A DNA stretch of 64,000 nucleotides, taken from NCBI RefSeq assembly GCF_003231285.1, contig NZ_QKNS01000003.1, positions 310,001 to 374,000 of the forward strand, written 5' to 3'. This DNA is from Hymenobacter sediminis (GTDB lineage: Bacteria > Bacteroidota > Bacteroidia > Cytophagales > Hymenobacteraceae). The notes under the pieces were generated by a model that worked only from the letters and a program-made list of their open reading frames with translations, was not told the DNA's origin and did not search any database. Position 1 is the stretch's first letter, and each line of letters starts with the position of its first letter. Of this stretch, positions 16,308 to 23,716 are shown piece by piece. The position numbers and the translations under genes are program-made.

Positions 16308-16365
16308 CTGTATCCAAAGCAAAGGCCCACTATCCGCGGATGGTGGGCCTTTGCTTTGGATACAG
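16308..16365. terminator. Bidirectional long-stem terminator
   Basis: A perfect 23-bp stem (16308-16330 with 16343-16365), with an inner ATCC/GGAT pairing in the loop, between convergent genes. The stem includes CAAAG and CTTTG runs rather than a long U-tract. Confidence 0.8.
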
Positions 16366-16376
16366 AGGTAGGAAAA

Positions 16377-17678
16377 CTACTGCCCTAAGAGAAGCCGGGC
16401 GGCTTCCGCTCCGCTAACCAGCGCGGCCTCTACGGTGCCAATGTGGGGGCCTTCGTACACGCCTTCGCCGGCTATAAACAGCGTATCGGCAACGGGGGAG
16501 GCCAGCGTGGCGCGGGCTTCAGCGGCATGAAGGGTAGGGTAGGTGTAGGCCCCGAGGGCTAGCGGGTCGGCGGCCCAGTTGGCTATGCGGTGGGCCCGCA
16601 GGTGCTCCCGCAGGTAAGCCGGGGTAGTGCCTAGCAGGTAGGCTAAGGAGTTGAGGGCTTCGGTGAGCAGGTCGGCGGCCGGGGTGTGGCGGCGCTGGTG
16701 GGCAGCGGGCCCGGCTAGCCACCCCGTCAGGACAGGGCGCGGGTCGGGGAGCTGGCTCCACCAGGTCGGGATGGGCGCATCGGAGAACAGGAACTCAAGC
16801 TCAGGCAGGGCCTGGGAAAGCTGGGGCGCGGCCTCTTGCCATAGCGGCGCATCAAACTCCAGCAGCACCTTGATAACGGGACCAAACCCCAGCGCCTGGG
16901 CGGCGGCGCGGTGCGCGGGCAGTTCCGGCTGCAGGTGCAGGTAGCCGGGCTCAGCAGGTGCGGCCTGCCAAACGCCCAACGGTACGGTAAGCAAGGCGCG
17001 GGCAGCGCTGAATTGGCGGCCATCGGTGGTGGTGGCAGTAACACGGCCCGCCTCCCAGGCGATGGTAGCAACGGCCGCGCTGGTCTGCAACTGGGCACCG
17101 GCGGCTTGGGCCTGCTGGGCCAGCCACGCCACCAAGCGGCCGTAACCGCCTTCGGGGCGGGGCGAGTCTTCGGCCCCATTGCCGCTCCACTCCTCGCGCA
17201 GGGCAAACGTGCTGACGCGGTCCGCATCGGCGGCGTCGTAGCCCTCCGCAAACCGAATTACCTGCTGGCGCATTGTCTGGTGCTCGTCGCCGGCCAAATA
17301 CTGCCCCAGAAACTGGCTTAGGGGCATATCCTGGGGTAGGGCGTGCAGCTTTTCCAGCAGCAGGGGCATATCCTCAAAAAACGACTCGGCGGGTTGGGCG
17401 TGGCCTTGGGCTACCTCGTAGGTAGTGCCCGTGGTATCGTAGCAGGCTATGCCCGCTTCCTGCAGCAGTTGGCGGGTGAGGGGCACATCGCCGTGCAGAA
17501 ACTCGGCCCCACTTTCCACGGGTTCCGAGAAGCCGCCTTCGGTGGAGGTGTGAATACGGCCGCCGGGCTGGGCGCGGCCCTCCAGAATCAGAACTTGGCG
17601 CCCGGCCTGGGCCAGGGTACGGGCGGCCAGCAAACCGGCCGCACCCGCCCCAATAACAAGAATATCAGAAGAAGACAT
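16377..17678 (-). CDS. Flavin-containing amine oxidase family protein
   Basis: An FAD-dependent oxidoreductase of 433 residues. The N-terminal dinucleotide motif DILVIGAGAAGLLAA (about residues 5-19) is followed by ILEGRAQPGGRIHT, the second FAD motif of the amine oxidase family. The C-terminal FAD segment is DTLFIAGEGVYEGPHIGTVE followed by AALVSGAEAARLLL. It resembles bacterial monoamine oxidase-like proteins. There is no signal peptide, so it is likely cytoplasmic. The amine substrate is not predictable. It is monocistronic and convergent with the charged exported protein. Confidence 0.88.
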   Translation of the reverse strand: MSSSDILVIGAGAAGLLAARTLAQAGRQVLILEGRAQPGGRIHTSTEGGFSEPVESGAEFLHGDVPLTRQLLQEAGIACYDTTGTTYEVAQGHAQPAESFFEDMPLLLEKLHALPQDMPLSQFLGQYLAGDEHQTMRQQVIRFAEGYDAADADRVSTFALREEWSGNGAEDSPRPEGGYGRLVAWLAQQAQAAGAQLQTSAAVATIAWEAGRVTATTTDGRQFSAARALLTVPLGVWQAAPAEPGYLHLQPELPAHRAAAQALGFGPVIKVLLEFDAPLWQEAAPQLSQALPELEFLFSDAPIPTWWSQLPDPRPVLTGWLAGPAAHQRRHTPAADLLTEALNSLAYLLGTTPAYLREHLRAHRIANWAADPLALGAYTYPTLHAAEARATLASPVADTLFIAGEGVYEGPHIGTVEAALVSGAEAARLLLGQ

Positions 17679-17818
17679 GCAGAAAAAGCCGGCCCCAGGG
17701 AAAGCGGGCGGCCACTAAAGAAAAGAAGTAGAAAGACAGCCGTGGTAAAACGGGCTGCTGCTACAACACGCGGAGCCTGCTGCGAGTTTGCCACCGGCCT
17801 CAACTACCTACCGCCTAC

Positions 17819-18127
17819 CTACCGCAAGCTAACCCAGCTGGGCCCAACGGGCAGGGCCAACGGGTGGGCCTGCACAATGGGGGTAGCCCCCATGAGCGCG
17901 CCAGCCCCATTTTGATATTGAACAACATACTCAGGGGCGGTGCCTAGTGGCAGGGCAGACGTATCGAGGAAGGGGCTGCGGGCATTCTGGGCGATGCACT
18001 GCCAGCCTTCCAGCTGGCAGCGGCGGTACACGTAGGCAAAGCACCCGGGAGCCGGGGTAAAATCGAGGCGGCGCCCGGCAGGTACCAGGTGCAGCTGAAG
18101 AGAAGAAGTAGAGGTAAGCTGGTTCAT
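17819..18127 (-). CDS. Small protein of unknown function, paralogue of the gene at 33878-34216
   Basis: A 102-residue product starting MNQLTSTSSLQLHLVPAG. It aligns along most of its length with the protein at 33878-34216: LQLHLVPAGRRLDF, PGCFAYVYRR, W-CIAQNARSP, PEYVVQYQNGAGA and ATPIVQ all have counterparts. The shared start supports the ATG at 18127 rather than a longer upstream frame. There is no signal peptide or known domain; it is probably a compact beta-rich cytoplasmic protein. A related non-coding motif lies upstream of both paralogues. Function unknown. Confidence 0.75.
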   Translation of the reverse strand: MNQLTSTSSLQLHLVPAGRRLDFTPAPGCFAYVYRRCQLEGWQCIAQNARSPFLDTSALPLGTAPEYVVQYQNGAGALMGATPIVQAHPLALPVGPSWVSLR

Positions 18128-18215
18128 AGCAGGTAGCAGCAAAGAGAAGCGGAAACAGCGGCGGGCACTTGGGCCCTGCTGGCTACTGGCTAAACGACCT
18201 GAGCAGGCCTTCAGG

Positions 18216-18260
18216 TCCCGGTTTTTCACGGATTTACGTTTCAGAAAACCCCGGTTTTAC
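18216..18260 (-). promoter_or_regulatory. Conserved upstream motif shared with the paralogous small gene
   Basis: The segment starting TCCCGGTTTTTCACGGATTT and continuing through AGAAAACCCCGGTTTT aligns with 34289-34330, which occupies a similar place upstream of the paralogous gene. It could be a promoter, operator or untranslated-leader element; nothing identifies a regulator. It is 89 bp upstream of the start at 18127. Confidence 0.5.
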
Positions 18261-18393
18261 CCCTCCGTATTCTGCCGGGAAGCTGGCCGCTGAACCGTGT
18301 TTTTCGCGGGTACATAATCCGGGGATAGGCTAACTACCTTGCCTTGAAAGCGTAGGAAAAAGCCACCACCTCACTGCTAACTTTCTTTCCGCT

Positions 18394-19188
18394 ATGACAA
18401 CCAACGCATCCTACGCCCTGGTAACGGGCGCAACCAGTGGCATCGGCCACGAACTAGCCAAACTGCTGGCCCAGGACAACTACAACCTGGTGCTGGTAGC
18501 CCGCAACCAGCAGGAGCTAGACCAAACCGCTGCCGAGTTTCGGGAGCAATACAATGTGGAGGTAGAAACTATTGCCCAGGATTTGTTTCAGCGCGATGCT
18601 CCCTTTGCCGTGTACGAGGCCGTGAAAGCCAAAGGCATTCAGGTAGATGTGCTGGTGAACAACGCTGGCCAAGGCCAGTACGGCGAGTTTATTGAAACCG
18701 ACATCAACCGGGAGCTGGATATTATTCAGCTGAACATTGGGGCCTACGTGGTGCTCACCAAGAAATTCCTGCAGGAAATGGTAGCCCGCAACGAAGGCAA
18801 GATTCTGCAGGTTTCTTCCATTGGGGGCGAGCTGCCGGGGCCGCTGCAGTCGGTGTACCACGGCACCAAGGCCTTCATTACCTCGTTTACGGAAGCCATC
18901 CGGGAAGAAACCAAGGAAACCGGCGTGACCATTACCGCCCTGCTGCCCGGCGTGACGGACACCGACTTCTTTAACAAGGCCGACATGACGGAGTCGAAGC
19001 TAGTGAAGGAAGGCAACCCCGCCGACCCTGCTCAGGTAGCCAAAGACGGCTACGACGCTCTGAAAGCCGGCAAAGACAAAGTAGTGTCGGGCTTCATGAA
19101 CAAAGTGCAGGTAGCCGTCAGCAACATCATCCCCGATAGCCTGGTGGCCGCCAACCTGCACGAGCAAGGCAAGCCCAGCGAGAAGTAA
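18394..19188 (+). CDS. Short-chain dehydrogenase, DltE/COG0300 type
   Basis: An NAD(P)-dependent SDR of 264 residues. It carries TGATSGIGHELAKLLAQ at the N-terminus, NNAGQGQYGEF near residue 88, catalytic Ser in ILQVSSIGGE and Y-x-x-x-K in SVYHGTKAF. The C-terminus (DGYDALKAGKDKVVSGFMNK) is typical of the DltE-like 'YqjQ' subgroup of general oxidoreductases. The ATG at 18394 follows an AT/CT-rich leader. No operon partner is apparent. Substrate unknown. Confidence 0.88.
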   Translation: MTTNASYALVTGATSGIGHELAKLLAQDNYNLVLVARNQQELDQTAAEFREQYNVEVETIAQDLFQRDAPFAVYEAVKAKGIQVDVLVNNAGQGQYGEFIETDINRELDIIQLNIGAYVVLTKKFLQEMVARNEGKILQVSSIGGELPGPLQSVYHGTKAFITSFTEAIREETKETGVTITALLPGVTDTDFFNKADMTESKLVKEGNPADPAQVAKDGYDALKAGKDKVVSGFMNKVQVAVSNIIPDSLVAANLHEQGKPSEK

Positions 19189-19210
19189 GCGCCCGGTTTT
19201 GCGCTTTTAC

Positions 19211-19247
19211 CACAGCCCCTATCACCTCCGCGGTGGTAGGGGCTGTG
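19211..19247. terminator. Terminator between convergent SDR and DinB genes
   Basis: Stem of 16 bp with one mismatch (CACAGCCCCTATCACC with GGTGGTAGGGGCTGTG) and the 5-nt loop TCCGC, followed by TTG rather than a long U-run. Confidence 0.7.
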
Positions 19248-19283
19248 TTGCTATACGGTTGCTGAGTAGCGCGGGGGTAGCGG

Positions 19284-19805
19284 TTAGGGGCGGTACTCCT
19301 CGTCGGCGGAGGGACCGTAGATGCTGGGCACGGGCACCCCGAGCAGGCGCAGGTACACCGAGAGCTGGCCGCGGTGATGCACGCTGTGGTTGATAAGGTG
19401 GCGTACTACCTCAGCCCGGGTAAGGCGCATGATGATTTGCTCGTGGTAGCGCATCGTCCAGGTTTGCTCGAAGGTTTCGGGGGTAGCAGCCGTGAGCGCC
19501 GCGCAGGCTGCCGCCCCGCTCTCCTGCAGGCGCTGCAACAGCTCGGCGGTGCTGGTGGGCGGGGCCAACTTTGGGTCATCGTAGCTGCTCAAATCCAGCT
19601 CGTCCGTTTCGAAGGTGTTGGCAATGCCCCCAATCAGGTCGATGACGTGCATAACCAGGACGCCCAGCGTCATGGATTTGGGGTGGGGCTGCCAGGAAAA
19701 TTGCGCTACGGGGGCGCGTTCCAGCACACGGCGGGTTAATTCCAGCTCGTGCTGCAGCTCGGGGAGGAGGGCCTGGGTTAGGGGGGCAAGCAGGGTAGCT
19801 TCCAT
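19284..19805 (-). CDS. DinB-family protein
   Basis: A 173-residue four-helix-bundle protein of the DinB/YfiT-like metalloenzyme superfamily. Metal-ligand histidines are visible at the expected helix positions: VMHVIDLIGG, RHLINHSVHHRGQLSVYL near residues 134-151. LGVLVMHV and LLGVPVPSIYG are family-typical. Members act as metal-dependent thiol transferases or have unknown roles. It lies 118 bp upstream, on the same strand, of a WYL regulator gene in transcription order regulator-then-DinB, a common pairing. Confidence 0.88.
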   Translation of the reverse strand: MEATLLAPLTQALLPELQHELELTRRVLERAPVAQFSWQPHPKSMTLGVLVMHVIDLIGGIANTFETDELDLSSYDDPKLAPPTSTAELLQRLQESGAAACAALTAATPETFEQTWTMRYHEQIIMRLTRAEVVRHLINHSVHHRGQLSVYLRLLGVPVPSIYGPSADEEYRP

Positions 19806-19923
19806 GAGTAAGGTTGAAGTGTGGTGGATGATACTTCAAACCTAGAGGCCCCTCCTGACAGCCCTATGTCAGGAGGGTAGCAGAAAATTTTCAGAAAGTA
19901 ACCGGCCAGGCAAAGCCTGTAGG

Positions 19924-20880
19924 TTAGCCGAAATAGACGTAGGCCTGACCCACCAGTTTGCGCACCTGCTCCCGCAGCTCCGGCGGCGACACAATGGTAG
20001 CCTGCCCGGCAAAGAGCAGGAGCCAGCGCGCCAGGTACTCAAAGTTGCAGGCCAGAAACGTGACTTCCCGCCAGCCATCGGGGAGGGCCTGCTCGTGGGC
20101 CCACCCGAAATGATGCTTGTTTTCCTCCACATGGGGGAGGGCCTCGGGGCCGAAGCGCACCACGGCGGCGTTGGTCTGGCGGCGCTGGGCTTCCTGGGCC
20201 CAGTAGGTTTGCAGGGTATCGGGGCGGGGCTCAAAGCGCTCCTCGCGCAGGTGCAGGCTGGCAATCCGGTCGAGGCGGAAGTCGCGGAACTCCTGGCGCA
20301 GGCGGCAGAAAGCTACTACGTGCCAGTAAAGCCCAAAGTAGATGCCGATGGGCTCCACGTCGCGGCGGGTGGGGGCGCCGTGGTAGCCGGCGCGGTACTC
20401 CAGCGTTACTAGCTGGCGCTGGGCAATGCTGGTGAGCAGGGGCTGGTGCAGGTTGGCAGGTGGGTCCGGAACGGCCAGGGTGCGCTGGTAGCGGGGCTGC
20501 AGAATGGTGATGCGCGGACTCAGCTCCTCCACGTAGTCACGGTCGGGGCGGCGGAGCACGGCCCGGAGCTTGTCCATGGCGGCATTGCTTAGCTGGGCCG
20601 TGTGGGCATCGGTGAGCTGGTGGGCCAGCTTTTCGGCCGTGAGCAGGGCCAGGGCTTCTTCGCGACTGAACATCACGGGCGGCAGGCGGTAGCCCTCGGC
20701 CAGGGAGTAGCCTACCCCCGCCTCGCCGCACAAAGGCACGCCGGCTTCTTCCAGGGTGCGCAGGTCGCGGTACACGGTGCGCAGGCTTACCCCGTAGCGG
20801 GTGGCCAGGTCCTGGGCCTTCACCACGCGGCGGGCCTGCAGCTGCACCAGAATAGCCGTAATTCGATCAAAGCGGTTCAT
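19924..20880 (-). CDS. YafY/WYL-family transcriptional regulator
   Basis: A 318-residue regulator. The N-terminal DeoR-like helix-turn-helix is MNRFDRITAILVQLQARRVV with LATRYGVSLRTVYRDLRTLE (residues 1-50). A WYL domain covers about residues 130-210 with LVTLEYRAGYHGAPTRRDVE and YWHVVAFCRLRQEFRDFRL, followed by a C-terminal WCX domain. Start 20880 is chosen because the HTH begins there; a longer frame upstream has low-complexity sequence. It probably controls the adjacent DinB gene. TTACTTTG at 20887-20894 may be a promoter -7 box, which would make the transcript nearly leaderless. Confidence 0.9.
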   Translation of the reverse strand: MNRFDRITAILVQLQARRVVKAQDLATRYGVSLRTVYRDLRTLEEAGVPLCGEAGVGYSLAEGYRLPPVMFSREEALALLTAEKLAHQLTDAHTAQLSNAAMDKLRAVLRRPDRDYVEELSPRITILQPRYQRTLAVPDPPANLHQPLLTSIAQRQLVTLEYRAGYHGAPTRRDVEPIGIYFGLYWHVVAFCRLRQEFRDFRLDRIASLHLREERFEPRPDTLQTYWAQEAQRRQTNAAVVRFGPEALPHVEENKHHFGWAHEQALPDGWREVTFLACNFEYLARWLLLFAGQATIVSPPELREQVRKLVGQAYVYFG

Positions 20881-20920
20881 CGCCTGCAAAGTAAGCGTCG
20901 GGCGGCTGGGGGCGGCTACC

Positions 20921-23653
20921 TTAGCTATTGACCGGGAAGGCAAGCGTGATGCTGGTACCGCGCCCCGGCCTCGACTGCAGGCTGAAGGTGCCGCCCAGCA
21001 GCCCCACCCGCGTGCGGATGCCGGCCAGCCCAATGCCGTTGCTGGGTTTGGCAAGGGTAGTATCCTCAAAGCCCACGCCGTCGTCTTCCACGCTTACGTG
21101 CAGGGTGCCGTCTTCGCGGGCTACCTGCACAAACACCTCGTGGGCCTTGGCGTGCTTCATCACGTTGTTGAGCAACTCCTGCACGCTACGGTACACGGTG
21201 GTTTCGAGGGGGCGGGGCAGGGGCTGATGCAGGCCGGAAAGGTTGAGGTCGATGGCCAGGGCCTGGGTAGGAATGCGCTTCACCAGCTCACGCAGGGCCG
21301 TTTCCAGCCCAAAATCTTCCAGAATGCTGGGCGTAAGCTCAAAGGAAATGGCCCGGGTGGCCCGAATGGCGTCGGCGAGCAGCTGCAGGGAGGTACGCGC
21401 GGCCTCCGAGGGAGGCAGCGTGTCGAGGCTCAGGCGGGTGGCGTACAGCAGCTGGCCTACGCCATTGTGCAGGCTTTCGGAAATGCGGCGGCGCTCTTCT
21501 TCCTGGGTGGTCAGGATGGCCGACAGCACCTCCTGCTGCTGGCGCAGCTTCAGGCGGGTGGCCTCGGCCAGCATCATGGCCCGCTCCGTCACGTCGCGGC
21601 CCACAATCAGCACCCCCGATACGGTGCCCTGGGTGTGCAGGGGCACAAAGTTGAAGTCCATAATAACCGGGCGGTTGCGGCCGTGCCAGTTCTGGTAGTC
21701 GCAGGGCTCCCCGGCCAGGGCCCGCATAAGGCGGTCGTGGATGGCGGGGTCGGAGGCCATGCCCGTGAGTAGGTCCTGGTAGGGGCGGCCCAGGGCCTCG
21801 GCTTCCGGCACCTGCACCAGGGTAGCCGTGCGGGAGTTCCAGGCCGTAATGTGCAGCTCGGTATCCAGGGCCACCACGCAGTCGACGGTGTTGTTGAGCA
21901 GGCTCTGGGTAAACTCCTTTTCGGCTTGCAGCTGCACGCGGCCCTGCTCGGCTTCCGTTACATCAATGGCAAACAGCACGGCCTGCTGGCGCTGCTGGTC
22001 AAAGAAACCGTAGTTCTGGTAATACAGCTTCTGGCCGCCGTATTCGGCCACGTCAATAAACGCTACCGGCTCGGCGGCCAGCAAGCGGCGGGCGGGCTCC
22101 GTCATGGAGGGAAATACGTCGAACAGGCTGCGGCCCACCAGCTCATTGTCGCGCACATCCAGGCGGCGCAGGCCCTGGCCCACCAGCTCCAGGTAGGTGC
22201 CATTGGGGGTAAGGCGGCCCAGAATAACGGGCAGGTGCACCAGAATATGCTCCAGCAGCTGGTTTTTGTAGTTCAGCTCTTCCTCGGCCTCGCGGCGCTG
22301 GGTAATATCGCGCATCAGCCCCACAAAGCGCCCCGGGTGACCGGGGGCGCTCTGCACAATCTTGCCCACCGCCGATACGTGCCGCACGGTTCCATCGGGC
22401 CACACTACGCGGTGCTCCAGGTCGAAGGGGGCGTGCTCCCGCGACGAGCGTTGCAGGGCCTCACTTACGCAGGCAAAGTCATCGGGGTGAATGGCGTCTT
22501 TGATGACCTGGAAGGGGGTAGGGTTGGGGTCAAAGGGGCGGCCGAAGATGGTTTGGGAGCGCACGTCCCACTGCACCAGGTCGGTGGTGTAGTCAATGGT
22601 CCAGACGCCGGTTTCGGAGGCGTTGAGGGCCAGGCGCAGCCGCTCCTCGCTTTCCCGGATGCGGATGGCCGCTTGCTTTTCGTGGGTGATGTCGCGCCAG
22701 GCGGCGTGTACCAGGTGCCCCCCGGTTTCGGGGTCTGGTATGGCCGTGAGCAGAATATCTTCCCAGAATTCCTCGCCGGTGGTGCGCATCCGGCACCACT
22801 CAAAGCGGCAGTAGCCTTTGCGCAGGGCTTCCTCCCAGTAGGCGTTGGCCTGCAGCGTGGAGAACAGCCCGTTGGGTTGCTTTTCGGGGGAGTAAGCCGC
22901 GGCGTGCCGGCCCAGCAGCTCCTCCTTGGTGCCAAGGCCCAGCAGGCGCAGGGCCGCCTCGTTGCAGTCTACAAAGCGGTTGTCGCGCATGAGCAGCATG
23001 CCATCTTCGCTTCTGTTAAAAAGAATGCGAAACCGCTCTTCACTGATTTCAAGCGCCCGGCGGGTCTGGTATTGCTCCGTTACATCGGTAAGGGCCAGCC
23101 GGATGGCGCGCGGCGGCAGCTCATCATTTTCGGCAGCCTGCCCCTCAATCCGGACATAGATGGGGGGTAGGCCCTCACGTAGCAATTGTACCGTAATTAC
23201 CTGCGGCGCGCTGTCATGCTGCTGTAACAGGTTGTCCAGATAGTCGTTGAACTCCTGCCGGTTCTTCGGGGCCACGAACATAGCCAGGCGCCGCCCCACC
23301 AGCCCCGCGCGCAGGGAGCCCAGCAACTTGCTGGCCCGCAGATTTAGCTGCTCAATCACGCTGGATCCGGCTACCGTGCAGTAGCCCACCGGGGCAAAAT
23401 CATACAGGCCTTCGTACTGCTGGCGCAGGCGCTCTGCCTCCCGCTGCGCCATTAGCAGCTCCTCGTACTGCATTTCCAGCTCAATCTGGTGCACCTGCAG
23501 GTCCTGCACTAGCTGCTGCACAATTGCCGGCGTATCGGGGGGTAGGCTATAGGTTGCATTGTGCCTCCGCTCCGCCCGAAGGCGTAAGTCCTGAAGTTGT
23601 TGCTGGGTGGTTGTAGAGGGCCTATGGTTGGCCTCGGTTTCAGCATCACTCAT
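20921..23653 (-). CDS. Multi-PAS sensor histidine kinase, NarX/HisKA_3-like
   Basis: A soluble 910-residue kinase without membrane segments. After a coiled-coil N-terminus there are about five PAS/PAC units (roughly residues 70-190, 205-325, 335-455, 465-575, 585-700), ending in PAC signatures such as WRDITHEKQAA and LMRDITQRREAEEEL. The kinase core is of the HisKA_3 type: TTQEEERRRISESLHNGVGQ with the phospho-acceptor His in SLHNGVG, then an HATPase with ELLNNVMKHAKA, DDGVGF and NGIGLAGIRTRV. Its gene follows the CheB-CheR-PAS gene by 63 bp, so the two are likely cotranscribed. No response regulator is adjacent. Confidence 0.92.
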   Translation of the reverse strand: MSDAETEANHRPSTTTQQQLQDLRLRAERRHNATYSLPPDTPAIVQQLVQDLQVHQIELEMQYEELLMAQREAERLRQQYEGLYDFAPVGYCTVAGSSVIEQLNLRASKLLGSLRAGLVGRRLAMFVAPKNRQEFNDYLDNLLQQHDSAPQVITVQLLREGLPPIYVRIEGQAAENDELPPRAIRLALTDVTEQYQTRRALEISEERFRILFNRSEDGMLLMRDNRFVDCNEAALRLLGLGTKEELLGRHAAAYSPEKQPNGLFSTLQANAYWEEALRKGYCRFEWCRMRTTGEEFWEDILLTAIPDPETGGHLVHAAWRDITHEKQAAIRIRESEERLRLALNASETGVWTIDYTTDLVQWDVRSQTIFGRPFDPNPTPFQVIKDAIHPDDFACVSEALQRSSREHAPFDLEHRVVWPDGTVRHVSAVGKIVQSAPGHPGRFVGLMRDITQRREAEEELNYKNQLLEHILVHLPVILGRLTPNGTYLELVGQGLRRLDVRDNELVGRSLFDVFPSMTEPARRLLAAEPVAFIDVAEYGGQKLYYQNYGFFDQQRQQAVLFAIDVTEAEQGRVQLQAEKEFTQSLLNNTVDCVVALDTELHITAWNSRTATLVQVPEAEALGRPYQDLLTGMASDPAIHDRLMRALAGEPCDYQNWHGRNRPVIMDFNFVPLHTQGTVSGVLIVGRDVTERAMMLAEATRLKLRQQQEVLSAILTTQEEERRRISESLHNGVGQLLYATRLSLDTLPPSEAARTSLQLLADAIRATRAISFELTPSILEDFGLETALRELVKRIPTQALAIDLNLSGLHQPLPRPLETTVYRSVQELLNNVMKHAKAHEVFVQVAREDGTLHVSVEDDGVGFEDTTLAKPSNGIGLAGIRTRVGLLGGTFSLQSRPGRGTSITLAFPVNS

Positions 23654-23716
23654 AGGGTAGGCAGCAAAAGAGAAAGAAGAAGCACAGCTGAGGCTTACGC
23701 GCAGATTGGGAACTCG

